From Hedera helix (taxonomy: Eukaryota > Streptophyta > Magnoliopsida > Apiales > Araliaceae): a DNA stretch of 64,000 bases. The translations under genes were made by a program, and so were the position numbers. Position 1 is the first letter of the stretch; each line of letters opens with the position of its first letter. Under the pieces are notes generated by a model. That model did no database searches, was not told where the DNA came from, and saw only the letters and a program-made list of their open reading frames with translations. Of the stretch, positions 1 through 11,757 are shown in pieces. The DNA lies in assembly GCA_947179155.2 (NCBI GenBank), contig OX359282.1, positions 4,901,501 through 4,965,500 of the forward strand. Reading direction: 5' to 3'.

Positions 1-310
1 CGGAATCGTTGGAAATATGCATTTGCTATAGAGATTATCTTGCCGCGCAAAGAAGAATACAAGACATAATAGACGATTAAGATAGCTCGGAAGATCTCAA
101 AGTCGGAGCAGAAACTGTTGAAAGTTCAATTCCATAAATATTGAAGATTTGATGACATATATTTTAAATTTTTGAAGACAAATATTTGTAACCAAAGAAT
201 AATTAATTATTTCTTAAGTTATACTTTAAAGTTATAAACTTATAATTATTCATTATTGTAATTTGTAAACTTGTATTACATTACTTTTAATAAATATATC
301 AATTTTTATT
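1..310. other. Unclassified left-edge sequence
   Basis: The first 120 bases have a more balanced composition than the AT-rich stretch after them, but the longest open frame at the edge is only about 25 codons (3-77). An AATAAA hexamer lies at 289-294 after a long AT-rich run. This would fit the 3' end of a gene or element lying to the left, but nothing recognisable is encoded here. Confidence 0.25.
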
Positions 311-384
311 TCCTTTTTAAATAAGGACGACTCGCATTATATTTTGAAAGTTATGACTTATGAGTGTGTATATATATATATATA

Positions 385-571
385 GTCCCCTTCTCCAGCG
401 AACCTTAAAAAGCGAACCAAAGATGAACTGTCGTCTTTGGTATCTATGGCGACGGCTAGACCCGTCGCCATAGCCATGCACTCTATGACGACGGGTCGAA
501 CCGTCGCTATAGATACCAAAGACGACGGTTCGTCTTTAATTCGCTTTTTAAAGTTCGCTTTTGAAAATTTT

Positions 572-573
<2 letters not shown>
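385..573. mobile_element. Foldback MITE in a TA tract
   Basis: The two halves are inverted copies of each other. The left arm reads CAGCGAACCTTAAAAAGCGA and the right arm reads back as an almost identical sequence, and the inner parts (the CTATGGCGACGG region) also pair. The element sits exactly between two TA-repeat runs, so a TA or longer AT-rich duplication is hidden by the microsatellite. It encodes nothing. It is probably a non-autonomous DNA transposon; the superfamily cannot be fixed because the duplication cannot be measured in TA repeats. Confidence 0.7.

Positions 574-602
<29 letters not shown>
573..602. repeat. (TA)n microsatellite
   Basis: A run of TA dinucleotides on the right side of the foldback MITE, matched by a shorter run at 370-384 on its left. 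The MITE probably inserted into a once continuous TA tract. Confidence 0.9.
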
Positions 603-607
<5 letters not shown>

Positions 608-956
608 TCTAAACATATTTATTTCAAATTAATATAAAATATATTTTTATATATTTAACAATATTTTTTTATAATTATTTTAATTATACTTAATATTTTA
701 AATAGTATTTTATTTTAATAATATTATAAAACTTATTAATATATATCATATATGTATGGCAGTCGACAGTACATATGTATATATATATTAGTCTAATAGT
801 CATTAGTGTACGAACTAATATATATATGTACCGACATATAAATATATAATAGTACATATATATACATATATATATATATATATTTTTACATATAATATAC
901 TATATTTGTGTCATTGTGTAGTTTGTGTGTGATGTAGACATGTAGTAATAGTCTAG

Positions 957-962
<6 letters not shown>
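603..962. other. AT-rich sequence without a gene
   Basis: Almost pure A and T with scattered TATATA runs and no open frame of note. A second TA-rich run lies at about 845-885. No feature could be supported. Confidence 0.7.

Positions 963-1029
<67 letters not shown>
963..1029. repeat. (TG)n microsatellite
   Basis: An uninterrupted run of about 33 TG dinucleotides, followed by shorter TG runs to about 1110. Simple repeats of this length are usually polymorphic in copy number. Confidence 0.95.
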
Positions 1030-1030
<1 letters not shown>

Positions 1031-1164
1031 ATACCGTCATGTCACTTTATGTGTGGCTGAGTGTCAGTGTGTGTGTGTGTGAGTGACAGTGAGCGTGTTT
1101 GTGTGTGATGTGCCTTGTTCGGTTGTCCCGTCACTAATGTTGCACAATACTTGCTGTGTTAAAT

Positions 1165-1415
1165 GCCAGGCGGGGCGATGGTTCAGGCCGGGCTAATGTT
1201 CGGGCCGGAGGCCGAGGCAGGCCGAGCCAGGCCTCGGGTTGCAGGCCGAGCCGGATATTTTAGAAGGTCGGCTTAGGCCGGATCGTTGCAAAAAAAAGGT
1301 GGTCTGTGAGGGGCCTACCAGGCAGGTCCAGGCTTTGATCCAGGCCGGTTGTTGACCAGACCGGGTCAAGGCCGGATCAGGGCCGGGTCGCGGGCCTCGG
1401 GCCGGATGTGCATGT
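1165..1415. repeat. GC-rich block of GGCCGG-type repeats
   Basis: The block is built from reiterated GGCCGGG, GGCCGAG and CGGGCC words and is strikingly GC-rich against its AT-rich surroundings. It begins after a thymine-rich stretch and stops a few bases before the reverse-transcriptase motif of the pararetroviral relic at 1422. Dense short repeats of this kind are common in subterminal regions of plant hAT-like elements, so it may be a small non-autonomous transposon or the end of one. No clean terminal inverted repeat or duplication could be confirmed. The minus-strand open frame through it is only a by-product of the GC-rich repeats. Confidence 0.45.
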
Positions 1416-2236
1416 CTAGTGTACATTGATGATGTTCATATTTTTTCAAACTCTATTGAAGAACATTGAAAACATCTCGATTCATTTTTTAGAACTGTTC
1501 AAACCAATGGATTAGTTCTTTCTCAGTCAAAATGTTCTCTTTCTCAAACTAGAGTTCACTTCCTTGGTCATGCTATTCAATATGGTCAAATTCAGTCTGT
1601 TGCTAGAGCTATACAATTTGCTAGTAAATTTCCTGATAAAATCTTAGATAAAAATCAGCTTCAAAGATTTTTAGGTTCCCTTAATTACAAAGGTGAATTC
1701 TACAAGGACTTGAGAAGAGTCTATAAGCCATTATTTGAACGACTTCAACTTAATCCCTCTTATTGAACTGATATTCATACTTCAATTGTCCAAGAAGTAA
1801 AGAAGCATGTAAAGACACTTCTTTGTCTTAGCATATCAAATCCTGATGCATTTAAAATTATTGAAACTGATGCCTCTGAAATTGGATTAGGAGGTATACT
1901 CAAACAAAAGTTAACCCCAAAATCTCCAGAACAGATTGTTTCTTTCTATTCTCGTGCATGAGATAATACATAAATAAATTATTCTACTATTAAAAAAAAT
2001 TATCTTTAGTTTTACGTATCAATAAATTTCAAAGTGATTTATTAAATCAAAAGTTTTTAATAAGAATATATTACAAATCTACAAAATATATTTTAGACAA
2101 AGATGTTGAAAATATTGTTTCTAAGCAAATTTGTGCTAGATGGCAAGCTTTATTAAGTATTTTTTATTTTGATATTGAATATATTAAAGGCAGTCAAAAA
2201 TCTATTCCTGATTTTCTTACTCGAGAGTTTCTTTAA
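1416..2236 (+). pseudogene. Endogenous caulimovirid pol relic (end of RT plus RNase H)
   Basis: Conceptual translation, with several stops, gives the end of a pararetroviral polymerase. The catalytic YIDD of reverse transcriptase is at 1422-1433. A thumb-like region follows with FLG..I, then a QLQRFLGSLNY-type motif near 1655, and the RNase H start with ETDAS near 1865. ETDAS and the terminal DFLTREF (about 2210-2233) are typical of Caulimoviridae rather than Ty3/gypsy elements. The fingers and palm upstream of YIDD, and any protease, coat or movement domain, are missing because the GC-rich block abuts the motif. In-frame stops are visible near 1476, 1764 and 1960, so this is a dead genomic fossil. 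Genus assignment is not possible from this piece. Confidence 0.75.
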
Positions 2237-3730
2237 ACAGGTTCACCAAAATAAGCGAGAAATGAGGCAGTAGTAGTCGTCCTCCATTGTTAGTCAGTTA
2301 AGTAAACTTAAGGGACTTATGATTCCTCACCCAGTAAACCCAATCTCTTATGTGGATTTAGTTAATAGGTACCAAGTCTTGGGCCAAATCCTTAGGCCAT
2401 TCAATTCAGTCATAGCTAGTAAACCCAAACAAATTGATCATTTCGGGCCTTTTGGCATCTGTAAACCAAAACCCCAAAACCCCAAATTTCAAAAGTCAAA
2501 AACAGAGTACATACCCAATTTTGAGCCAAATTTATTTTTTGTTGACCCTTTATGAGCCTAAAAAATGACCCAGTAAAACTTGTTTCCCAGTACTGTCCCT
2601 GGGTTGTCACTTTATCCCACTTTCCCCACACAAGTCATTAACTTATTACAAAGATATTTTGCTCTAAACCGAGTCAATAGTAATCAAACTCATTTATGAT
2701 AGGAATGATGAGTCCAAAGTCCTCTATCACTCCTTATACATAAAATAGTTACTGTCCATGACATATTGGGAGAAACACCCTTATGATCTTAGGTTGCTCA
2801 ATAATCATAATAATAATATTTTTTGTTATTTTGATTATATGGAAGCTTGGAATAAAATTTTCTTGTACCAAAACCAGTCATTTAGTCATTCGCGATTTAC
2901 TCAGTTTGATCATAAATTTAAAAGTCAGATTTCGCTATGGTTCACAATTTGGTAGTCTAAATATGGACCAATATTTGTTATTCTTCCTGAACCACTCCAA
3001 GACCAAGTAAACCATTTCAGTACTAAGGCTCCATTTAATCCAAAATTTGATGGAATCCCAGTTATGCTGCAATTTTGTAGTAAATATAAAATCCCTTGGA
3101 TTTTAAAATGGCAGTATAACTTGAAATCTCTAGCTGAGTTAACTATTCACACTTCTGGACAGTCCCAAGTTACAATTACTCACCATAGTCAAATCAATTA
3201 TGTTTCTCGAATTTTTTTTATTAAATGGTGGGATAAATTTGATGTTAATTGAATTGTGAGTCAGGTTCAAAAAGAATTCCCTCCAATTCTAGTTGTCCCA
3301 ATCAAACTCCCCAAAGTCATTCAATCAAAAGATAAAGAGCCCAGTTCTAGCCCTTCATCTTCCTTCAATATTAATTCAGTAAAAGAGTATTCTGAGTCAG
3401 AGTTAAAATTATTACTCTCAGCCATTAATAATAGAGTCAGTGAACTTCACAATAAAATTTCTGATGAAAACTCCTCAGTATCTAGTCACAATTCAGTTAC
3501 CAACGACCCTTACGGAAGTCAGTCACTCCAAGATGCTTAGGACCTATACGCATTATGAGTCCTTATCTATCAAACAAATTTCCACCAAAAGCAAAGATGC
3601 TGCCAAATATGCTGTCAGCTTTCCAGCCCAAAGTTTCAACTCAGTAAAGCAAAAACAGATGCTGTCCCCCCAGACATTCAGCTAGCCGAAAGCAGCCAAA
3701 AGTAAAAAAGTAGATGCTCTCAGTCACTCA
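2237..3730 (+). pseudogene. Broken downstream ORF of the pararetroviral relic
   Basis: Several short plus-strand frames succeed one another without intervening unrelated DNA (2319-2555, 2758-2955, 3064-3252, 3256-3540, 3440-3685). They include a piece with the motif DYMEAWNKIF, a tryptophan-rich piece ending WWDKFDVN and a serine-rich acidic tail. The order after RNase H suggests the second, functionally unassigned ORF known from some endogenous caulimovirids. That assignment rests mainly on position and on a remembered resemblance of the tryptophan-rich motif. Frameshifts and stops separate all pieces. No function is claimed. Confidence 0.45.
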
Positions 3731-4204
3731 GTCAGCAAATGCAAGAGCCATTATCCATAAAATGATATTGTCTCCTGCCTAATCGACGTGTGATTCTATA
3801 GTAAAAATGCCTAGACAACTTTAACTGTTAATAACATAAATAAATAAATAAAGGAGTTTTATTCTATACGCATGTTTTACTTTTCTTGGCTATATAAGTC
3901 ATAGTGTTGTAGGAGTTCAAGACATATCTTGTTCTCAGTTCTATTTTCTCTCCCTACTTGTTCCTTCTCTACCTTCTCTTTAAACTCTCAGTTCTACTTT
4001 TAGTCCTTTTATCTTAGATTAAGACAGTAATGATTCAAGATTACCGAGCTATCTTGTAAGTAAATTTTGTAATCTATTTTTAGTTAATATAATTTCTGTT
4101 TTATTTATAAAACTGTTTCTATAAATATAAGAGTTATCTTCAGCGCTATACGTGAAGATCATCTCTACTTTTTGTTTGCACTGTATCTTGAGCGCTATAC
4201 GTCA

Positions 4205-4206
<2 letters not shown>
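3731..4206 (+). promoter_or_regulatory. Pararetroviral leader or promoter-like region
   Basis: After the ORF remnants comes a non-coding stretch with TATATAAG at 3891-3898, pyrimidine-rich sequence (CTCTCCCTACTTG) just downstream, and a pair of AGCGCTATACGT(G/C)AAGA words at about 4142 and 4190. A TATA box followed by a long leader after the last ORF fits the layout of caulimovirid transcription. Promoter activity is inferred only from this layout. Confidence 0.35.
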
Positions 4207-4263
<57 letters not shown>

Positions 4264-4273
4264 CACACACACA
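4207..4273. repeat. Compound (TA)n(CA)n microsatellite
   Basis: A TA run to about 4253 is directly followed by a CA run to 4273. It marks the boundary between the pararetroviral relic and the tandem-repeat gypsy relic. Confidence 0.95.
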
Positions 4274-4656
4274 TGACCATTTTGAGAAGAAAAATTCTAA
4301 AGAATGATTTTCAAAATCCTAAAAGATATCTTTTCAATAAAAACAACTTTTCAAAATACGTTCACAAAAATTCAAGTTTTCACTTTTAAATCAAAATCCC
4401 TCGTCCGTAGGAATAGGGGCTTAAATTACTTTCAAGATAATGCACTCACAATTACCTAGGTAGTTTAGAAGACGATACCCTAAACTTCGTATTTACCATG
4501 ACTTAGAAGGTTTAAAAGATGATACCTTCAACTTTCTTTCAATGTTAACTCTAGGAGACGAAACTCTAAATTTTCTTTTACGATGACTTAGATGATTCAT
4601 GAGACAATACCCTATATTTTCTTTTCATGATGACTCTATGAGACAATACCCAAGAT
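4274..4656. mobile_element. Tat/Ogre-like gypsy LTR or leader relic, left piece
   Basis: The piece contains four to five imperfect tandem units of about 40-46 bases built around AGACGATACCCTAAACTT and a TTTTCTTT.CGATGACTT half. The same units resume at 6626-6684 and 45752-45830, showing that all three pieces were once continuous. The right-hand continuation ends in a GGTGACTTTGTC stretch that recalls the primer-site region of Tat/Ogre elements. The family name is therefore tentative; the continuity across the insertions is clear. Confidence 0.5.
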
Positions 4657-6625
4657 TAGGCCTGCAAACGAACCAAACCGTTTGCGAACTGGTTCGGTTC
4701 GGTTCGAGTTCGAGTTAGATGCCTTGTCGAATCGAGTTCGCACATGGTGTTCTACTTGATTGCTCGATTGAATATGATCGCGAACTATGTGGTTTGGTTT
4801 TGTTGTGTTCGCGAACAGTTCGAGTTCGATAAGTTCGATTTCTTACATGTTTAAATTGTTTTTAAAATTCTAAATACAAATAATTGGTTACTTAATAATT
4901 CATATTAAATTCTAAAGTTTGTCTTACCAATAATTATTAAATTTGTAGTAATTTTCTTTTTTTATTACTTAAACATCTTTTTATTTTTTAAAAAAGTTGA
5001 TTTAAGTAAACATTTTTATTAAATAATTAATAAATAATAATGTGTACTTCTTCACCTCTAATTTAATTAAAATAATTTTAATATTTTCATAAAATTCTTA
5101 ACAATGATTGTTGGATTATTACAATTTACATCACTAATAATTTAATAAATTATAACTCATGTCATAAATCACATAAATAAAGTCATTAATCATTATGCAA
5201 TGACAATTTGACATTAATTAAAGAATGATACAATACATTTGCTTACATTTACATGAGTTATTGAAATTGCCAAATCGAGATAGAGAAATCAAGTCATCAA
5301 TGTATCGAAACCTCACTAATAATCATTGTACAATTATTATTATTATATATTACATCAATTATCACCTATATAATTAAAAGTGCAAACTTGATTTTACAAA
5401 TTTTTGAATTTTTTAGTGTCACAGACTTACGGTGTATATGTGAGATAATAAGAGAGAATGATTGACTAACTTTGATTTATGCAATTAAGTAATCATATTT
5501 AGTGTAAAAAGTAGTGTTTAATAATTCAATTAAACAATATTTCACAATACCATTTGCATGAAATTAAAATGAGTTATTAATTTAAATTATAATAAGCAAA
5601 ATTAAAAGGTTTTTTTTATAAAAAAAATAAAGTCTCTAAATAGTTTTGAGTCATTGATCTTAGAATCGTAGTTAATTTATTTAGTTTTAAACAATATAAT
5701 TATGAAAATTATAAATTTTTTATAAAGTAATTCTCAAGATTTATTGTATTCAAAAGTTAATTATCACATCCCCTTTGAATTAAAAATATTTCGTATCGAC
5801 GTTGAAAATTCATACTTGATTAATTCATCTTATTACTTATATTTTAGAGTGGATGAAGTATTTGGTACTAATACATTTCAAGGTTAACAATATTAGTCTA
5901 ATAGATATTGAATTAATCTAGATCAACTAAATTCACATTATTTTAAATATTAGAATTTTACAATTTCATTATAAAAAAATCTTAAATAAAGACTTTTTAT
6001 GAAATAGATGGAGTATTATTCATTTATTCTAGATTAATTATGTAATAAAAAATAATATTGAACATTACTACTAATATATTATATCCTATTCCTAAATAAG
6101 TCTTATATATATAGTCTGATATAAGACTTATATATCAATGATAATATGATATATATTATATAATTATATCCTATATTCTAAGAATTTACGATTCTAAATT
6201 AAATACAAACCTACTCTGATATAGCCTTGGCCCACGCTTCAGAGTTCTCAGTTCATTGTATGTCTTAGTTATGACTTATAAGTTGACACAAATGTTTGCG
6301 AACTTGATCACGTTCGTATGTTCATCAGGTGTTCGCAAACGAGCTTGTGTTTGTGAACGTTCGCGAGCTGTTTATGTTCGAGAACTCGATCATATTCAAT
6401 AGATTTGCGAACTATTCGTGAACTCAATCATGTTCGACTATGTTCGCGATTCGCGAACTCTATCATGTTCGACTATGTTCGCAAACTGTTTTCGAACTCG
6501 ATTATGTTTGCGAACACCTAACAATCTGAACTCGTACACAGGTGTTGGTTCAAACAAGTTACTCGAAACATGTTTGAGTTAGGTTCAAATTTGACAAAGT
6601 TCGGATCGGATCGTTTGTAGCCATA
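4657..6625. mobile_element. Non-autonomous hAT-like transposon
   Basis: The ends form short terminal inverted repeats: TAGGCCTGCAAACGAACC on the left, and the right end read backwards is TATGGCTACAAACGATCC. The flanking eight bases are CCCAAGAT (4649-4656) and CCCTAAAT (6626-6633), which match at six of eight positions, as expected for an aged 8-base hAT duplication. Both subterminal regions (4670-4850 and 6285-6600) are packed with GTTCGCGAAC-like palindromes and GGTTCGGTTCGAGTTCGAG words. Such words could bind transposase. The 1.4-kb core is AT-rich and has no transposase frame, so the element must have moved in trans. Confidence 0.7.
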
Positions 6626-6684
6626 CCCTAAATTTTTCTTTTACCACGATTTTGACGCCTTAAAAGATGATACCCTAGGCTTCT
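6626..6684. mobile_element. Tat/Ogre-like relic, middle piece
   Basis: About one and a half tandem units (ACCCTAAATTTTTCTTTTAC and GATGATACCCTAGGCTTC) continue the repeat array interrupted by the hAT-like element. The array is broken again at 6685 by the solo LTR. Confidence 0.55.
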
Positions 6685-7024
6685 GTTATTTCCTAGAGGT
6701 ACAAAAAATGATCTGGAATGGAGGGTTGAATAGATCTTTATGCATCATTGTATACTTTTTCAAGCACGTTTACCAAATATTTGTGCAATTGATTGCGTAG
6801 CAAAATTAGTTATTTGGTAAAACCCTTTTCTGATCTTTGAAATACAAACACACAGTTATGTTTTAAGCTTGTTAATGGAAAGACATTGTAATAAGTAAGG
6901 CAGTTATATCAATTATGATAAATACAAGAAAGATAATGAAAGCAGTAAAGAGACAATGAGACACATGAATTTTTAAGAGATTCAGAGCCTAAATTACTCA
7001 TATTCCTCTCTTCCACTTCACTGA
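6685..7024 (-). mobile_element. Solo Sirevirus-type LTR, first piece
   Basis: On the plus strand it starts TGTTATTTCCTAGAGGTAC and continues with GGAGGGTTGAATAGATC. This matches the first 60 bases of the LTRs at 31892 and 40417 (TGTTAGTTCCCAGAGGCAC and GGGTTGAATAGATC). The rest of the LTR lies at 31844-31891 and 43549-45751. The five bases before it, GCTTC, nearly match ACTTC after 45751, so the whole is a solo LTR left by recombination. The interruptions are the CACTA element and the non-autonomous element. Orientation is minus, as for the 31892 element. Confidence 0.7.
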
Positions 7025-7350
7025 CACTACAAGAAAATGGGCTATCAGCCACTAAGACTATCAACGATCGTAAATTCCATCGCTAATATTTAGTAATAGC
7101 GACCAATTTCAGCGACCGCATAAGGATTTCGTCACTAAAACTAATAGCAACCGCTTGCAACCGCTATTGTCACTTTTGATGCCAAAAAAGCTCGGGAATG
7201 TTGGCGCCAAAGTTTGCGACCGAATGGCCGTCGCTAAATCGATCGCTACTGTATCAGTGATTGCCTGTGCCGTCGCTAATTCTTTTGTTAAACGTGCCAG
7301 CTCATTAAAAAAACCAGCGACCGAACTTGGTCGTTATTATATTCAGCCCT
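7025..7350 (+). repeat. CACTA left subterminal repeat region
   Basis: After the 13-base end, motifs such as TAGCGACC, CAGCGACCG, CAACCGCT and CCGTCGCTAA recur in both orientations through 7350. In En/Spm, repeated subterminal motifs of this kind bind the TNP1/TnpA protein. The same motif family recurs at the right end. Confidence 0.75.
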
Positions 7351-9297
7351 AATTAAGTGTCGTTCCAAATGAAAAAACAGAAGAAGGAAGAAGAAAAAAG
7401 AGAGAGGGAAGAAAGAAAAAAGAAAGGAGGCTCGCCCCCCTACCGAACGCCGCCCTCCCTCCCGCCATTGCCGGACGCTGCCCGTGCCTCTTCCGTTTTC
7501 TCTCTATTTCTATTTTCACATCTGAGGTACGTGATTAATGTGCTTGTTGGGTCCTTTTTTTTTGTTAAAGTTCTAGTCTTATTAGTTTCATTAAATTAGG
7601 GAGTTAGTTTCCATATTTGGGAATAGATCTGGGGTTTGGTAATCCTGTCAATGAGTAAAAAAATCAAAACCCTTTCTTTGTATTGTGCCTTTGTCTCATG
7701 GAAGATGATTTTTGCAAGAGCTAGGCTTGGAATCGAAAGGAAAGTGTGAGCTCCATTATTGTCTAAATTGGCTGGCGATTGACATGCATATTGATAGGGA
7801 CTCAGTTCTTAAGAGATGTTAGAATTCGAATTTTGTGTGCTACCATTGTTTTTATTTTATTTTTCTTGAAATATTGTTATGTGGAATAAAGCTTATGGGT
7901 GTTTTATTATATCCTATTAGATATTATATACAGTATAATATAAAAAAAAAATATATCTCTAGTATATTTAGACAACCAACTGATGTATGATTAATATATG
8001 AAAAAAGAGTTTTGTTGATGTGTTGATACATTTTTGTTTGTTATATGTGGAACATAGGTTCTTTTATTTATTTATTGGTAATCCTTGCCAAAAAAAACCA
8101 TGGAAATTTAATTCATTTAGTCAACAAAATTCAAAATTTATATTTCACCTAAAAAATAGAAAAAGAAACTTAGAAAATTGAGACAAATTCTACTAAACAT
8201 GAATTTATTTGATTTGACTGATATAATGACTAATACTTAAGAGTCAAGCTACATACGATTATAAATTTATATCAATAATAAATGTCGACATTTGTGGATA
8301 CATGAAATAAGAAATAATTAAGGAGAAACTTATATACTATTATTCTATGTTAGTTTCACATTACTCACAATTCAACCTTATCATAAAATTTGTCGTATTT
8401 TTCAATACTTAATATGGAAATTACTTAATAAATACTAGTTCCGATGGCAACGTTGAGTAAAAATAATACTTCGATAAAATATATTTTTTATATAAAAGTC
8501 AGATAATTAAATAAAAATATAAAAGCTTAAAATTAAAAAGACTATATGTGAATCAAGAAACAACTATGAATTACTTTCTGACTACTATATATAATAAATA
8601 AAAATAATACAAAATAAATACAAATAATTTAATATTATGTGGTCATTTGATCAAATATATATACGTGGTCATTTGATCAAATATTGAACAAACAGATTAT
8701 ATGTGAATCAAGAAACAACAATGAATTACTTTTTGACAACTATAATAAATAAAAATATATAAAACAAAATATTATAATATAATATAATTCAAAATAATAT
8801 ACTATAAATACAAATAATATAATATAAGATATAATAAACTGAATACTTCTGCATGTAATATACTTAAGAGCTTAGAAACTCATTCAACATTCACTCATTA
8901 GGAGAGAATGTCGAATAGTCCCCAGTCTGGGATTGTTCTTAGATGTTATATCTCTCATTTAGGTCGGTGCCAATGGCTTGAGTGCATTTTTTTTGTTTTA
9001 AGAATTTTTCGGCTGGTATCTCTACATGTTCTCCGAGTGCATGCTTAGATTAAATTGTCTTGGTCTATTTTGTGTACTTGGAGACCATGGAGAGGTGCTG
9101 TCAAAATGTCCTTAAAACAGAAGAAACGTGATCTAGGTGTTAGCACTAGTGAAGACATATCCAGGAATGGGATAGAAGCCTGACCGGTGTAATAAGGGTG
9201 AAAACGTATTTAGATAGGAAACATGCATGATACCTATATAAAGATAACATAGTTTAATGAATACAATAAATATTCGCAAAATAGGCACCATACTATC
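7351..9297 (+). other. CACTA 5' region, purine/pyrimidine-skewed leader and AT-rich spacer
   Basis: A purine-rich GAAGAAGGAAGAAGAAAAAA run (about 7380-7430) is followed by a GC-rich stretch of CCCTCCCTCCCGCC type and a possible splice donor, GAGGTACGTG, near 7525. This looks like a leader or first exon followed by an intron. From about 7600 the sequence is AT-rich without a gene. About 150 bases are tandemly duplicated at 8540-8740: ATATGTGAATCAAGAAACAA occurs twice, and GTGGTCATTTGATCAAATAT is also doubled. Confidence 0.45.
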
Positions 9298-11757
9298 ATG
9301 AATTTCTATTCAGACAATAGTTGGATGAGGCCATGGCAGTCAAGTGGGCAAATAGGTGCTACAACTGAATTTAGAACTGGTTGCCAACTGATTATGGATT
9401 ATGCTTATAGTCACAAAGAATGTGTCAATGCTCAGAACAAGATAAGATGCCATTGTTCAAAGTGTAAGAATCAAAATTATGCTGACAGAGATAAGGTAGT
9501 TTATCATTTACTTGTTAAGGGGCTTATGAAAAATTACGTAGAATGTTGGTGGGCACATGGATAAAAAAGAGAGAGTGCCATCGCACGGGTACATAATTCA
9601 AGCAGCAATACCCATTGCATGATTGACATGGTTTATGATATTGCTAGGCCAGATTTTTATTGGGAATAAGATAGAAAGTAACTTATGAATTCTGATGCCA
9701 AATCATCCTTTAGGTTAATAGAGGAGGATAATGAATCGTTGTGGCCTGGTTGCACTAAGCAAACTACGTTGTTTGCAGTGGCAACATTACTTAACATCAA
9801 GACTGATCACAACATGAGCCATGAGTATTTTGAGTCGCTCTTAAAGGTCATTTAGAGTATGTTGTCTGACGGTGAAAATTTACCTGATAACTATTACTTT
9901 TTTAAGAAAATGGTGAAGAAGTTGGGTCTTGGATACCAAAAGATCGATGCATGTCTGAACGATTGCATGTTATTTTATAAGGAAAATTAACAAAAGACAA
10001 AGTGCATGTTGTGTAGTTATGATTGATTTAGGCCTAATAAAGAGGGTGTGACTATGAAAAAGACAAATATACCTTTTAAGACTTTAATGTATTTTCCAAG
10101 TACACATCGGCTACAAAGATGGTACATGTCTTCAAGAAGCTGAACATATGACTTGGCATGTGAAATCTCCAACTAAAGATGGGGAACTTAATCATCTTGC
10201 AACTGGGAAGGCTTGGAAAGATTTCAACTAAGCACATCCTGGTTTGCATTAAAACCAAGAAATGTGAGGCTTGGATTGTCAACTGATGGTTTCAACCCTT
10301 TCGGTCACTCAGTTGTTACGTACTCCTACTGGCCTGTGATTGTGACTCCGTACAACTTGTCTCCTTGAATGTGTATGAAACAACCATACTTATTTCTTTC
10401 ACTCGTGATTTCTGGTCCCAAGAGTCCTAGAAAGAATCTAGATGTTTACTTGAGACCTCTTATAGATGAGTTGAAGGTATTGTAGGAGGATGGAGAACAG
10501 ACTTGGGATATTTCGACAAAAATAAATTTCAACCTTCGGGCAATGATTATATGGACTATCAGTGATTTTTCTGTGTATAGTATGTTATCTGGATAGAGTA
10601 CACGCGGGAAGATGTCTTGTCCATATTTTATGGAGCATACAAAGTCTTTCAACCTACCACATAGTCGAAAGCCCTGTTGGTTTAACTGTCATCGTCGTTT
10701 CTTACAAATAGATCACCCTTTTCGAAGAAATAGAGAAAATTTTAGAAAAGAGAAAGTAAAGAATGATATGTCAGTAGCATGATTGTCTGAGACTGAGGTG
10801 CATGACCCTGTGATGAGATTGTCGATAATCCCATTTGGTAAGAGTGCTGCATCAAAAATCATCAATGAGTTTGGCGACTCTCACAATTGGGTTTAGAGAA
10901 ACATATTTTGGGAACTACCTTATTGGTCTACAAATTTAATTCGTTCTAGATGTGATTTATATTGAGAAGAATATGTTCGACAATGTATTTAACACCATAA
11001 TGGGTGTTAAGAGCAAGACAAAAGATAATGATAAGGCACGGTTAGATATGAAAGATATTTGTAAGCGTCCTGGATTAGAGCTTTTTGAATCACCAAATGG
11101 AAAGATAGTCAAACCGCATACAAAGTACACATTGTCCAAAAAGTAGGTTGAAGTTGTGTGTGCGTGGATCAAGTCTTTGAAACTACCAGATGGATATGTG
11201 TCAAACATTTCAAAATGTGTTACAGGTGAAAAAAAATAAGGGATCAAGAGTCATGATTGTCACGTGTTCATGGAGAGACTCATACATATAACATTTCGGG
11301 ACTTGATTGATAAACCAATATGGGATGCTTTGACTGAGCTTAGTCGTTTCTTCAAAGACATATGTTCAAAAACGTTAAATGCAAAGGACATGGACATACT
11401 TGAGAAGAGCATCATTGAGACCCCGTGTAAGCTTGAAAAAATATTTCCACTTGGTTTTTTTTGACTCCATGAAGCATTTGTAAATTCATCTACCCTATGA
11501 AGCTCGTGTTGGTGGTCCAGTTCAATACAGATGGATATATCCGTTCGAGAAGTTGACGGGGAACCTAAAGAGGAAGGTAAAAAAATAGAGCTTATGTTAA
11601 AGGGTCAATATGTGAGGCATACAGTTTTGATGAGATATCTACTTTTGTCTCGGACTATTTTTCCGACGAAGTCTTGACAAAGTCCATATGAGTTTCGAGA
11701 CACGATGATGGGGGCAACGTTGAACTTAACAGTCGACTTTCTGTATTTGGTGTACCG
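9298..11757 (+). pseudogene. CACTA TNP2 transposase pseudogene, 5' part
   Basis: The first 88 codons are an intact transposase-associated domain with CHCSKCKNQ and CWWAHG at the usual spacing. Next comes a TNP2/Transposase_21 region with LSDGENLPDNYY, LGLGYQKIDAC, NDCMLFYKEN, HMTWHVKSPT, RLGLSTDGFNPFG and SYWPVIVTPYNLSP (9850-10370). A later region has GDSHNWV, KRPGLELFE, DCHVFMERL and GGPVQYRWIYPFEKL and resembles the DUF4218 module. Stops (for example after FYKEN near 9987 and after TLSKK at 11144) and frameshifts break it. The gypsy element interrupts it at 11758 and the reading resumes at 25978. TNP2 is the enzyme that cuts CACTA ends; this copy cannot make a full protein. Confidence 0.88.

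Noticed and set aside
1193..1426. 77-codon minus-strand frame
   Set aside because: Produced by the GGCCGG-type repeats; biased proline/arginine composition and no domain.
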